From positions 124,001 through 188,000 of the forward strand of contig CAWIHF010000015.1 in NCBI GenBank assembly GCA_963835885.1: a DNA stretch of 64,000 bases, written 5' to 3'. Position numbers and translations under genes: made by a program. Below are positions 9,423 to 17,252 of the stretch, piece after piece. The notes under the pieces were generated by a model. The model was not told the origin of the DNA. It did not search any database and worked only from the letters and a program-made list of their open reading frames with translations. Within the stretch, counting starts at the first letter, position 1, and the number at the start of each line of letters is the position of its first letter. The DNA comes from Roseiarcus sp963835885. GTDB taxonomy: Bacteria; Pseudomonadota; Alphaproteobacteria; Rhizobiales; Beijerinckiaceae.

Positions 9423-10367
9423 GTGGGTGAAGGACAATTTCATCGCGAACGACGCGCGGCGATTCTGCGCGTCCGGCCGGAGGTCAAGCGGTTGTTCGGT
9501 CCCGAGCGGCGTACGGCATGGTTTGCGGCGGCCGTCGTCTGCGGCCAGTTCGCGCTTGCCGCAGCCGTGACCAGTCAATCTTGGTGGGTGATAGTGATTG
9601 CCGCCTTCGGCCTCGGCGCCTTCGCGACCCACTACCTCAACGTCGTGCTGCACGAATGCTCGCACAACCTCGTCCTGAGCACGACTCCGCTCAACAAGGC
9701 GTTCTCGATCTTTGCCAATCTGCCTGCACTGGTGCCGGGTGCGATGGGTTTTCGTCACTATCATCTTCTCCACCATCGTTTCCTGGGCAGACGTGGGCTC
9801 GACGCCGATGTGCCCATGCCCTGGGAGGTGCGCCTCATTGGTCGGCGCCCGTTCGGCAAATTCGTCTGGCTGCTGGCGCAGCCTTTCACCTACACGATCC
9901 TGCATCCGCTGCAGGTCCGGCGCCGGATTGCCCTCGACGGCTGGCTAGCCGCCAATTTCGTCCTAGTCGGGGGCGCTGCCGCGATCGTGGGACTGACCCT
10001 CGGCCCCGGAGCGCTGCTGTATCTCGGCTGTTCCAGCTATTTTTCACTCGGACTGCATCCGTCCGGCGCACACGTCCTGCAGGAGCATTTCATCTTCGAA
10101 GGCGGAAGCGAAACCACATCCTACTATGGACCTATGAACGCGATTTCGATCAATTTGGGGCTCCATCTCGAACATCACGATTTTCCGAACGTGGCGGGGG
10201 AAAGGCTCGCCGAACTGCGCCGTTTAGCGCCGAAGTTCTATGAGGGCCGCTTTTGCCATCGCTCCAGGCTGGCGACCATGTGGCGATTCATTACGGACCC
10301 CCGGATCGCGCTCGATACCAGGATCATCCACGCAGACGCTCCCGCCCGGAGCAACACCTCAACGTGA
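9423..10367 (+). CDS. DES1-like sphingolipid delta-4 desaturase
   Basis: Membrane fatty-acid-desaturase-family enzyme, about 314 residues. Three His boxes are present: HECSHN, HYHLLHH and HLEHHDFPN. Beyond the boxes it shares the signature of eukaryotic dihydroceramide desaturases: an N-terminal lipid-binding segment HRERRAAILRVRPEVKRLFG, the block HHRFLGRRGLDADVP, the block EHFIFEGGSETTSYYGP, and HHDFPNVAGERLAELR followed by APKFYE. I choose GTG 9423 because AGGA lies seven bases before it; a TTG at 9384 would add 13 residues. Four or more membrane segments are visible. Neighbours encode other lipid enzymes. Family assignment is strong; activity on a bacterial long-chain base is inference. 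Confidence 0.85.
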   Translation: MGEGQFHRERRAAILRVRPEVKRLFGPERRTAWFAAAVVCGQFALAAAVTSQSWWVIVIAAFGLGAFATHYLNVVLHECSHNLVLSTTPLNKAFSIFANLPALVPGAMGFRHYHLLHHRFLGRRGLDADVPMPWEVRLIGRRPFGKFVWLLAQPFTYTILHPLQVRRRIALDGWLAANFVLVGGAAAIVGLTLGPGALLYLGCSSYFSLGLHPSGAHVLQEHFIFEGGSETTSYYGPMNAISINLGLHLEHHDFPNVAGERLAELRRLAPKFYEGRFCHRSRLATMWRFITDPRIALDTRIIHADAPARSNTST

Positions 10368-10482
10368 TCGCCTGCTCGATCGCCGTCATCGTCTCTCGAG
10401 CCAGGCGAACGGAGGGTCACACTTGATCACATCGGGTGCGGCGGTAGAAAGGGGCAACAAGGTTTATGTGGAGCGTCACCCA

Positions 10483-11301
10483 TCAGGTTCCGCTCTGTGC
10501 CTGCGATCTCAGCTTCCGCGCAGCCGCATAGGACCCTGAAACGAACACCGCAACGAACGCTGTGGCCTCGAGCAGGACCAACAGCGAATAGATCGAAGTC
10601 TTCGATCCCGTAACATCAAGCTCAAACGGTCCAACGACATAGATCGCACAATTGAACGCAATCGCCAGCAGTCGGAGTTCCGTCGGCCCGAAATAAGCAT
10701 GTGTCAATTGCAATTCACGATTGATTTGAGCCGACAGAAAAACGTGAATGCTGAGAAGATAAAAGCTGCATAGCAGAAACAGGGCGGCGTCCATGCTGAC
10801 GTACGGCGAGAGGCCGAGTCCGATGGCAAAGATGAGGTTGTTGATCGCGTCGACCGAATGATCAAGAAAAAAGCCATATCGCGGCCGCTCAATTCGCCGA
10901 TGTCTCGCCACAGATCCGTCCAGCGAGTCGCCGAACCAGTTTACGACGACGCCCAGGTTGACCAAGAAAAGGAATTCGGGCCTCCAGTTGCTTGCGACAT
11001 AGCCCAAGCTGGCGATTGCGGCGCCGATCGCGCCGACTGCGGTCAAGCGATCGGGGGTTACCCAACCGGGCATCATGAGGCACAGCCAGTCGAGCAACGC
11101 CCGCTCGCGCGCCGCAAGGACGCTGGTCAGAATGCGATCGGGGGACTGGAAGTCGGCTGCGGGCCTCCCGGGCCCGTCGCCGGCGGCTTGCTCAAGCAAG
11201 ACAGGACCCGCGTTTGACACCCCGCCACTCCCGCCCGCAGAACCCGCCGATCGTCCGGCTTTCGACGCGGGCGGGCGAACAAACATCGGGCAGCCTACCA
11301 T
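10483..11301 (-). CDS. CDP-alcohol phosphatidyltransferase family protein
   Basis: Integral membrane phosphotransferase, 272 residues, that would join a CDP-activated group to an alcohol. The catalytic signature is complete: DSLDGSVAR, nine residues, then GFFLDHSVD, matching D-x2-DG-x2-AR-x(8,9)-G-x3-D-x3-D. About six hydrophobic helices follow. The N-terminal 50 residues are Gly/Pro/Ala-rich and may not all be translated. Position between desaturase, SDR and acyltransferase genes suggests headgroup addition to a lipid made or modified by the same cluster. The exact substrates cannot be read from sequence. Confidence 0.83.
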   Translation of the reverse strand: MVGCPMFVRPPASKAGRSAGSAGGSGGVSNAGPVLLEQAAGDGPGRPAADFQSPDRILTSVLAARERALLDWLCLMMPGWVTPDRLTAVGAIGAAIASLGYVASNWRPEFLFLVNLGVVVNWFGDSLDGSVARHRRIERPRYGFFLDHSVDAINNLIFAIGLGLSPYVSMDAALFLLCSFYLLSIHVFLSAQINRELQLTHAYFGPTELRLLAIAFNCAIYVVGPFELDVTGSKTSIYSLLVLLEATAFVAVFVSGSYAAARKLRSQAQSGT

Positions 11302-11327
11302 GGTCAGCGGCCGAGAGGGAATTGCGG

Positions 11328-12087
11328 ATGACGCGCGTCATTGCGATCACGGGCGCGAGCAGCGGCCTTGGCCGCGCTCTGGCGCTCGAATACTCCGCCC
11401 CCGGCGTCGTGCTTGCCTTGATCGGGCGCGACGCGTTGCGGCTTGAAGAGGCGGCGGCGCAAGCGCGAGCAAAAGGGGCCTCGGTTCGGATCGGAAAAAT
11501 CGATGTGAGGGACCGCGCCGCCCTGCGCGCGTTTCTACTCGCGATCGACGCCGCAGACTCCAATCGATTGCCTGATCGCGAGCGCCGGCGTCACGATGGT
11601 CACGCCGGTCCCTGGCGCCGCCGGGGACTTGACCAAATCCGCTGAACTCTTCGACGTCAATCTGAACGGCGTGATGAATGCGCTGGCGCCGGTCGCGCCG
11701 CGGATGCGGCGACGGCGCGCCGGTCAGATTTTCGGGTCGATCGCCGGGTTCGCGCCGCCGCCTGATTCGCCGTCCTACGCGGCCAGCAAGGCGGCCATCG
11801 TCGCCTTCGCGCTCGCGACGCGCGCCCTCTATCACGCCGACGGCGTGTCGGTCAGCGTCGTCTGCCCCGCCCATGAGGAACGCCTACGAGAGCGTGAAGC
11901 CGTTCCTGATGAGCGCCGAAGACGCAACCTGCCGCATCCGCCGCGGGCTCGATCGGAGAAAGTCGCGTTTCCCTGGCCGCTCTATCTCGCTGCGCGCCTG
12001 CTGCAATGGCCGCCCAATTCCCCGCGCCGCGCGATGCTGACGTTTCGCGCGACCGCCCGGCCGCCCTCTCAAAGCGATCGTTCGTAG
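11328..12087 (+). CDS. Short-chain dehydrogenase/reductase, possibly 3-ketosphinganine reductase-like (several frame breaks)
   Basis: Opens MTRVIAITGASSGLGRALALEY, the NAD(P)-binding TGxxxGxG motif. After a one-base slip near 11555 it continues IDCLIASAGVTMVTPVPG (NAG-type motif), then FGSIAGFAPPPDSPSYAASKAA with the Ser-Tyr-Lys triad. Two more slips near 11870 and 11958 are needed to reach FLMSAEDATCRIRRGL and then the hydrophobic tail KVAFPWPLYLAARLLQW. A C-terminal membrane-associating helix of this kind is seen in KDSR-like and related lipid SDRs. Whether the gene is dead or the sequence is faulty is open. Its 3' end overlaps the convergent acyltransferase by 19 bases. Confidence 0.7.
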
Positions 12088-13205
12088 ATTCTGAAAGTGC
12101 GGCTATGTCGCGCCGGCGCGCTGCGGACGCTGTTGATCGCGCTGGCATTCGTTTCCAGCATCCAACTGAATTCGATTTCTTCGACTTTGGCCTTGCGGGC
12201 GTCTTCGATCATCCTGGTGGCGAGGCCGCTCGCGGCCTCGGTGGCGATCCTGGTGTTGCGCCACTTCTTTGCGACTCCCGTCATCGGAACCCGCGTCATT
12301 CTCGTGCCTGAAACGTGGATGCGCCAAAGGAATCTGGCGAAGCCGAAGGGGAGCAGCCTGCCTTGGAGGCCTTTGAGCGCCTCGTTGGCGTCGGGGATCT
12401 GCACGGCGACGGCCACATCCTCGCCCCGGTAGCTGGCGATGTGAATCCAGCCCGGTTTGCATGCCGGCAGCATCAGATGGGCGATGAATTTTGCTTCCCC
12501 CGGACTGACCGGGGTCGCCCATTCGTTGTCAGACCACGCGTCGTTATATAGCCCCAGAACGCGCGGAAAATCGCGAGTCCAGTTTCGCAACGAAAGGCTC
12601 TGGAACGTAATTTCTGGTCCGTGGCGTCTTTCGGCGATCCGCGCAATCCGTTCGGGCGCGTGCGCGTCGGCCACGCGACAGACATAGGCCACCAGATCCA
12701 TCGCCTTGCGGTAGCCGAGCTTCTCGATATGCGCAGCGTAGTGGGGCGGCGAATGGTTGGTCCTCACGACGTGGGCCTGGTCGAATCCGTGTATCAGCAA
12801 GCCGGATTCGTGATTGATCGTCAGGCTGAACGGTCCGCGCGCCAACCGCATGCCTCTCGTACGAAGAAACTGCTCGGCCTCGGCGAATAGCGCTGTGAAA
12901 ACCGCGTGATCGTCGATCGCATCGATGAAGCCGAAAAAGCCGCATGCGTCCCCGAATTTCTTCAAATGCGCGGCCTCGATGGTCGCGACAATCCGGCCGA
13001 CCGGTTCGCCGCCGCGGAACGCGACAAAAGGTTGCACGACGTTCTCGTGCACGAAATTTGCCCGCCGGCGGCTGAAGGTCATGCGGATTTCTTCGTGAAG
13101 CGGCTCGACCCAATGCGGGTTGATCGATTGCGCCCGCCGTCCCGCCGCGATGAAGGCTGAGATTCCCACGCGGTCGTCGACCGGAACGACCTGCAGTTCG
13201 CTCAC
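12069..13205 (-). CDS. GNAT-fold acyltransferase resembling bacterial ceramide synthase
   Basis: Protein of about 378 residues if started at GTG 13205 (GGGAG upstream); a TTG at 13298 would add 31. It matches the large GNAT-like family with conserved blocks INPHWVEPLHEE, EPVGRIVATIEAAH, CGFFGFIDAIDD, GPFSLTINHESGLLIHGFD and SPPHYAAHIEKLGYRKAMD, and the ending FRIYERSL. From family knowledge, the ceramide synthase described in Caulobacter (bCerS) is a GNAT-type protein of this size and pattern, unrelated to eukaryotic CerS. Being two genes from a DES1-like desaturase supports that reading. Assignment as N-acyltransferase on a sphingoid base is an inference. Confidence 0.65.
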   Translation of the reverse strand: MSELQVVPVDDRVGISAFIAAGRRAQSINPHWVEPLHEEIRMTFSRRRANFVHENVVQPFVAFRGGEPVGRIVATIEAAHLKKFGDACGFFGFIDAIDDHAVFTALFAEAEQFLRTRGMRLARGPFSLTINHESGLLIHGFDQAHVVRTNHSPPHYAAHIEKLGYRKAMDLVAYVCRVADAHAPERIARIAERRHGPEITFQSLSLRNWTRDFPRVLGLYNDAWSDNEWATPVSPGEAKFIAHLMLPACKPGWIHIASYRGEDVAVAVQIPDANEALKGLQGRLLPFGFARFLWRIHVSGTRMTRVPMTGVAKKWRNTRIATEAASGLATRMIEDARKAKVEEIEFSWMLETNASAINSVRSAPARHSRTFRIYERSL

Positions 13206-13534
13206 GCCTTTTCGGTCTCCCGCACGAAGGAACCGGGCGCCCCACTGAAGTTTTGCGGGATTGGTGCAGATGCGAGGGGATGCGGCAATGCCGCACAAAG
13301 CGCTGACTTTTCCATTATGCTCTTTCGGAACGACACCGATCCCTCGCCTGATCTCAAATTTAAGGCATTGATCCGATCTCGCAGAGGCTAAGCGAGATTG
13401 GCGTCGGCGCCAACAGGAATGCGGCCGAAAACCGTCAGCGAGCTTCCCTGCGCAATTGCGCCCAGTTAGACTAGTCTAAGATGGCCGGGAATCGGCGAAT
13501 TGCTCTAAAGGCGAGGGCGGTACTATTTCGGTAT
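13206..13534. other. Intergenic stretch before the IS1595 element
   Basis: No convincing gene. It holds the upstream region of the acyltransferase gene and a perfect 14-bp palindrome TTAGACTAGTCTAA at 13476-13489, whose role is unknown. The last 8 bases are the left target duplication of the IS element. Confidence 0.5.
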
Positions 13535-14577
13535 AGCTCAATTCGCGTTAGATTGATATCATCATTTGGGCTCCTCCGCCGATGGCGGCATTGAGGCATG
13601 CTCGGGGCGTGGGATTGTGCTTGAGGCCGGCGAGGTGGAACCACCTGAGGTAGCTGTCGAGGTATTTTGTGGCAATGCCGCGACGGGGGCGCAGGAAGGT
13701 TTTGAGGCTCTCATGGCGACTGTTGACGGTCTGGATGTGTAATTCGCCGCGGACGCGTTCACCTTTCGACTGGTTGAGCGCTTCATGGCTGACGCCGAGG
13801 GCGGCGGCGCAAGGCGGGTAGACGTTATTGCCGTCGGTGACGAGCAAGGTGTCCTTACCCAGAATGGGCGCGAGCACCGGCTTGATGGTCTGGGCGGTCA
13901 CGGCCGAGAGGACGGCGCTGATGGTGGCGCCGCTCCGGTCGGCGGCCACCAGGATCGGCGTCTGTTCGTCCGAAAGGCCGCGCTTGGCTGCTTTTCCGCC
14001 CCGCCTGCGAGCCTTGCGACCGAGGCGACGCTCGCCCTTACAGCTTGATAATATATAGGTTTCGTCGACTTCGACGATGCCGCTCAACAGGCGCGTGGGG
14101 TTCTTGGCGGCGCGCAGGAAGCGATGTCGCCAGCGGAACGCCGTGCTCACCGCCACCCCGCACCGCTCGGCCGAGGCGGCCACCGTCTCGCCCTCGCTCA
14201 ACGACTGACCAAAATCAAGCCAGCGTTCCTTCTTGCGCAATCGGGCCAGCGGCGTTCCGGTCAGCGCATTGAAGCTTCTGCGGCAATCCTTGCAGCGGAA
14301 ACGGCGCAGGCCGTCGGTTCGGCCCCCGCCCACCGACGCCCCGCCGCAGTGCGGACAGCGCCGCGCCTCGCCCAAGCGCTCCTCGATCGCCGCCGCCACC
14401 GCCGCTCTGGGCTGCCGGCCGGCCAGCACCGCCTCGAGCTCCTGGCGCTGCTTTGCCGTCAGACCGTCGATCTCCGCCAGCCACGCTCGAAACATCCCCT
14501 GATCCATCGCTATCCCCTGTCAATCCATAATAAATCGTAGCACAAACAGGCCACCTCAATCTAACGCTAATTGAGCC
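13535..14577. mobile_element. IS1595-family insertion sequence with 8-bp target duplication
   Basis: A 1043-bp element. Terminal inverted repeats GCTCAATT(C/A)GCGTTAGATTGA lie at 13536-13556 and 14556-14576. It is bounded by the direct repeat TTCGGTAT at 13527-13534 and 14578-14585; 8-bp duplications are normal for IS1595. It encodes one intact transposase, so it could still be active. Confidence 0.92.
13548..14507 (-). CDS. IS1595-family transposase
   Basis: Intact 319-residue transposase. An N-terminal zinc ribbon is visible (CPHCG, then FRCKDCRRSF), followed by the ISXO2-like catalytic domain with VEVDETYI (first Asp), LLVTDGNNVY (second Asp) and the segment HESLKTFLRPRRG. The DDE-type order and the zinc ribbon are characteristic of IS1595. 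It fills nearly the whole element, leaving only the terminal repeats uncovered. Confidence 0.92.
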   Translation of the reverse strand: MDQGMFRAWLAEIDGLTAKQRQELEAVLAGRQPRAAVAAAIEERLGEARRCPHCGGASVGGGRTDGLRRFRCKDCRRSFNALTGTPLARLRKKERWLDFGQSLSEGETVAASAERCGVAVSTAFRWRHRFLRAAKNPTRLLSGIVEVDETYILSSCKGERRLGRKARRRGGKAAKRGLSDEQTPILVAADRSGATISAVLSAVTAQTIKPVLAPILGKDTLLVTDGNNVYPPCAAALGVSHEALNQSKGERVRGELHIQTVNSRHESLKTFLRPRRGIATKYLDSYLRWFHLAGLKHNPTPRACLNAAIGGGAQMMISI

Positions 14578-15176
14578 TTCGGTATTGTCTGATCTCCTCC
14601 CTCAGCAGTGACCTGCCACCGCGTGTCTGGTACCTTCCAAGGAATCGCAGGTTGTTCTCTTAATTTGCGCCATCTATTCTTCTCAAGACGATAAGTCTGC
14701 AATTTACAAAATTGACGTGACCGTCTACGTTCCTTGAAAATGAGAAAAAACACAAGCAATGCACGGCTAGCTTTCCATTGTGAGGTAATTGCTTTGAGGG
14801 ACTCTTCCAGCCTGTCTTGCCAACTGTAACCGATAAATATAAAAACGTCGGCTTCCCTGTTTTTCGCGGCGTCTGACAATTTCTGTATCTCATTTACCGT
14901 TTGTCTGAAGGGTTGAGCCCATTCCCATTCAATCTTCGCCCAGTTGGTCCCGTTCGCCTTCTGTATGATTGCGTCAGTTCTATGGCCCTGTTCAAATAGT
15001 GTGAAAAAACCCATCAGATCAGCGCAAGCCTTTACAATCGACGCAATATGCGTGGTCCACATTGCTCGATGAGCTTTGCGCTCATGACCCACGATTATCG
15101 GGAAATCGCGGTACCAAAGCGCGTTGAACAGCGCGATGAAATCACGCTCTCGGCGCCGCGCGGCCTCTCGAATCAT
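14556..15176 (-). CDS. Hypothetical protein, C terminus altered by the IS1595 insertion
   Basis: A 206-residue protein in AT-richer DNA than its surroundings, so probably acquired. No family is recognised with confidence. An Asp in RTDAIIQ and the acidic stretch AKIEWEW, followed by a hydrophobic strand ADVFIFIGYS, are reminiscent of nuclease-like folds, but this is weak. The last residues AQLALD come from the terminal repeat of the IS. Removing the element and one target copy restores ...DQTIPK followed by TAG, so the insertion only replaced the stop with six new residues plus a stop. The start at 15176 follows an in-frame TGA. Confidence 0.6.
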   Translation of the reverse strand: MIREAARRRERDFIALFNALWYRDFPIIVGHERKAHRAMWTTHIASIVKACADLMGFFTLFEQGHRTDAIIQKANGTNWAKIEWEWAQPFRQTVNEIQKLSDAAKNREADVFIFIGYSWQDRLEESLKAITSQWKASRALLVFFLIFKERRRSRQFCKLQTYRLEKNRWRKLREQPAIPWKVPDTRWQVTAEGGDQTIPKAQLALD

Positions 15177-15384
15177 TCATCTAACCAAGCGTGCCTGTCG
15201 AACTCGATCTTCATGAATTATTGTGGTCACAAATACTTACTGTCGCAACAATAAATGTTAGCCGGATAGCGCTGCCCTCACACCCGCCCGTTTATTTGCT
15301 CAAACGCATTTACCGTGATGGGGTGGGAGGCGCGCCGAACGGCATCACGACCCGGAAGCTGCGAACCGGCAGTCCGATCGTGTC

Positions 15385-15666
15385 TCACGCCGCCGCCGGC
15401 TTGACCTCCTCCGCGATACGCTGGCCGAGCGCTTCCTCCGCCATGGCCAATTCATAAGCGGTCTGGAGGTTGAGCCAGAACATCGCGCTGTTGCCGAAGA
15501 AGCGGGCAAGCCGCAGCGCCGTCTCCGGCGAAATGCCGCGCTTGCCGTTGAGAATGTCGACGATCCGCCCCGAGGGCGTGCGCAACGCCAACGCCAGCGC
15601 GTTGGCGGACATTTCGCGGCTTTCGAGCTCGCGTCGCAGAATCCGCCCCGGATGAATGGCCTTCAT
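15385..15666 (-). CDS. higA: HigA-family antitoxin
   Basis: A 93-residue Xre-type helix-turn-helix protein. It opens HPGRILRRELESREMSANALA and contains the typical HigA segment LNGKRGISPETALRLARFFGNSAMFWLNLQTAYEL. It lies 15 bases downstream of the toxin gene; toxin before antitoxin is the usual higBA order. It would neutralise HigB and repress the shared promoter. Confidence 0.92.
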   Translation of the reverse strand: MKAIHPGRILRRELESREMSANALALALRTPSGRIVDILNGKRGISPETALRLARFFGNSAMFWLNLQTAYELAMAEEALGQRIAEEVKPAAA

Positions 15667-15681
15667 GATCGCATCGTCCTC

Positions 15682-15960
15682 TCAGTGATAATCGACGATC
15701 TCGACGTCCCACGCATGACCGTCCTCGAAGCGAAAACAGACGCGCCAAGGCCCATTGACCGTCATTGCCCATTGACCCTTGCGGTCGCCGGTCAGCTTGT
15801 GCAGCCCGACCGATTTCAATGGGCTGAGGTCGGCAAGCGCCGCGGCGGCGTTCAGCGCCGCCAACAGATCCTCTGCTTTTTCGATGTCGAACCCGGCGAA
15901 CTTGCTCTTGCCCTCCTCGGCGAACCGCCGCGTCGCGCTGTTCGCCCAGGACTTGATCAT
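15682..15960 (-). CDS. higB: HigB/RelE-type toxin
   Basis: Predicted ribosome-dependent mRNA interferase of 92 residues. It starts MIKSWANSATRRFAEEGKSK and ends GPWRVCFRFEDGHAWDVEIVDYH, both typical of HigB. ATG 15960 is preferred over GTG 15966 because HigB proteins normally begin MIKSF-like. Upstream bases 15961-15975 contain GTATAC and lie where a HigA operator would be expected. Confidence 0.9.
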   Translation of the reverse strand: MIKSWANSATRRFAEEGKSKFAGFDIEKAEDLLAALNAAAALADLSPLKSVGLHKLTGDRKGQWAMTVNGPWRVCFRFEDGHAWDVEIVDYH

Positions 15961-16179
15961 ACGCACTGTATACTACGCTTATCGTTGTACGTCAACGCGC
16001 ATTTTCTGCCGCGATCGGCCCTGGCGGCAATTTATTAATAACGTAATTATACAGTCAATATGCGTTTTAGCCGCCCGCGGGCGGCGGAATTCCGGCGACG
16101 ATCAAAGCAGGCGCCTTGCGCCGCAAAACCGGCGCCGGACTCCGGCAGAGCCGAATTGCGTTCGCCAATGGCGCATTTT

Positions 16180-16512
16180 CTATTTGGCTATTCCGAGAAA
16201 CACCGCCAATCGGCGCTCGACTTCGAGCATCGCGTCGGCGTTCAGCCGGCCGATAACCTGGCCGATTCGTCCGCGCATCACATTCATCGCCTTGTCGATC
16301 ATGATCTGCGATGGCCGCATGAGCCCGTTCGCGGCGTCGGGCGCGACGGCGAGGCGCAACAGCGGCGCATCGACCAGCATTCCTGACACCAGCAGGACCG
16401 TGACGCTCGGATGGTCGGCGAACGCGTCGGACTGGATGACGAGCGCCGGGCGCGGCTTGCCGAAATCGCCCTGGACGGCGACCGTGACCAAGTCGCCGCG
16501 GCTTAGCGTCAC
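16180..16512 (-). CDS. mazF: MazF/PemK-type endoribonuclease toxin
   Basis: About 110 residues starting at GTG 16512, which overlaps the antitoxin stop as GTGA. Typical MazF pattern: SRGDLVTVAVQGDFGKPRPALVIQSD at the N terminus, SVTVLLVSGM in the core, and SQIMIDKAMNVMRGRIGQVIGRL toward the C terminus. It would cleave mRNA when released from its antitoxin. Confidence 0.88.
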   Translation of the reverse strand: MTLSRGDLVTVAVQGDFGKPRPALVIQSDAFADHPSVTVLLVSGMLVDAPLLRLAVAPDAANGLMRPSQIMIDKAMNVMRGRIGQVIGRLNADAMLEVERRLAVFLGIAK

Positions 16513-16732
16513 CCGCCGGCTTGGCGGTCGATGTCGGCGAGCGCGGCGTCTATGAATGCGGTCAGCTCTGCGTCGGCCCGGTCGACCTCGGCCGCGAGGC
16601 GCGACTGCCGGCGGCATTCTTCGACGAAACCCGGCCGGCGAGTATCGGGAACCCAGATCTGGACGGCCTCAATCCTGCGCGACGCAGGGCGGCGCGCCGC
16701 TTGCGCACCCGTTCGGCCGTCGAAGACGACAT
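16509..16732 (-). CDS. mazE: MazE-family antitoxin (DUF3018 type, one frame break)
   Basis: Opens MSSSTAERVRKRRAALRRAGLRP at ATG 16732 with a GGGAG ribosome site, then after a one-base loss near 16670 continues VQIWVPDTRRPGFVEECRRQS and ends ALADIDRQAGG. This two-part pattern is the antitoxin MazE family that precedes MazF in alphaproteobacteria. An imperfect palindrome upstream (16749-16770) may be its operator. Confidence 0.8.
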
Positions 16733-16748
16733 GACGCTCTCCCGTTCC

Positions 16749-16770
16749 GAGTGCGTTACATGTAGCACTC
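16749..16770. promoter_or_regulatory. Possible MazE operator palindrome
   Basis: GAGTGC and GCACTC form inverted arms around an inner TACATGTA palindrome, 17 bases upstream of the mazE start. Autorepression by MazE is typical, but the site is only a candidate. Confidence 0.4.
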
Positions 16771-16812
16771 CCGCGGCCGGCGTCCAGCCGCGCATGGTAG
16801 GTAGTAGTTACG

Positions 16813-17085
16813 TACGTCGCGCTGAACCCGGTGCGCGCGCGGCTCGTTGAGCGCGCCGCCGACTGGCCCCATTCGAGCGTGGGCGCGCATCTGGCCGGCC
16901 GCGGCGACGGACTCGTCGAGGTGCGGCCGCTCCTCGACCGGGCGCCGAATTTCGCCGATCTTCTCGATACGGACCCCGATGATCCCGCCTTCGCCCCGTT
17001 CCGCCGCAACGAACGGATCGGCCGCCCGCTCGGCGACCGCGCCTTTCAGGACGCAATCAGCCGCCCGAAGCGCGAGCGCGGGTGA
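16813..17085 (+). pseudogene. RAYT (REP-associated tyrosine transposase) C-terminal remnant
   Basis: Reads YVALNPVRARLVERAADWPHSS and continues to a stop at 17085. It is nearly the same as the last 90 codons of the copy at 23524, with a short deletion near the end. The conserved N-terminal half, including the catalytic HUH segment NHVHL, is absent, so it is a dead fragment. Confidence 0.82.
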
Positions 17086-17108
17086 TGCGGGCGGTTCAGG
17101 AAAGGGAA

Positions 17109-17195
17109 TTACGGGCGTGTCACCGTAAGCGCGCTAGCCACGAAACCCGGCCGCCGCAGCCGATCAATAAGGTAAAGACGGTCGTGTCACCGTAA
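17109..17195. repeat. REP-like hairpin and second motif copy downstream of the RAYT remnant
   Basis: TTACGG, GCGTGTCA, CCGTAA forms a 6-bp stem at 17109-17128, 24 bases after the RAYT stop. The core GTGTCACCGTAA recurs at 17184-17195. A degenerate copy follows the other RAYT gene near 24130, and GTCGCCGTAA appears in both 300-bp repeats near 7280 and 8263. RAYT genes are normally flanked by REP hairpins. Confidence 0.6.
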
Positions 17196-17252
17196 TACCG
17201 CAATCGCGCTCGTCGCGGATGATCTGGCTGCTCGAGAAGCTAGACTAAGTGA

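Noticed and set aside
13476..13489. Palindrome TTAGACTAGTCTAA as a member of a repeat family with similar strings near 17242 and 24152
   Set aside because: The other two strings are not palindromic and match in only part of the motif, so a shared family is not supported.
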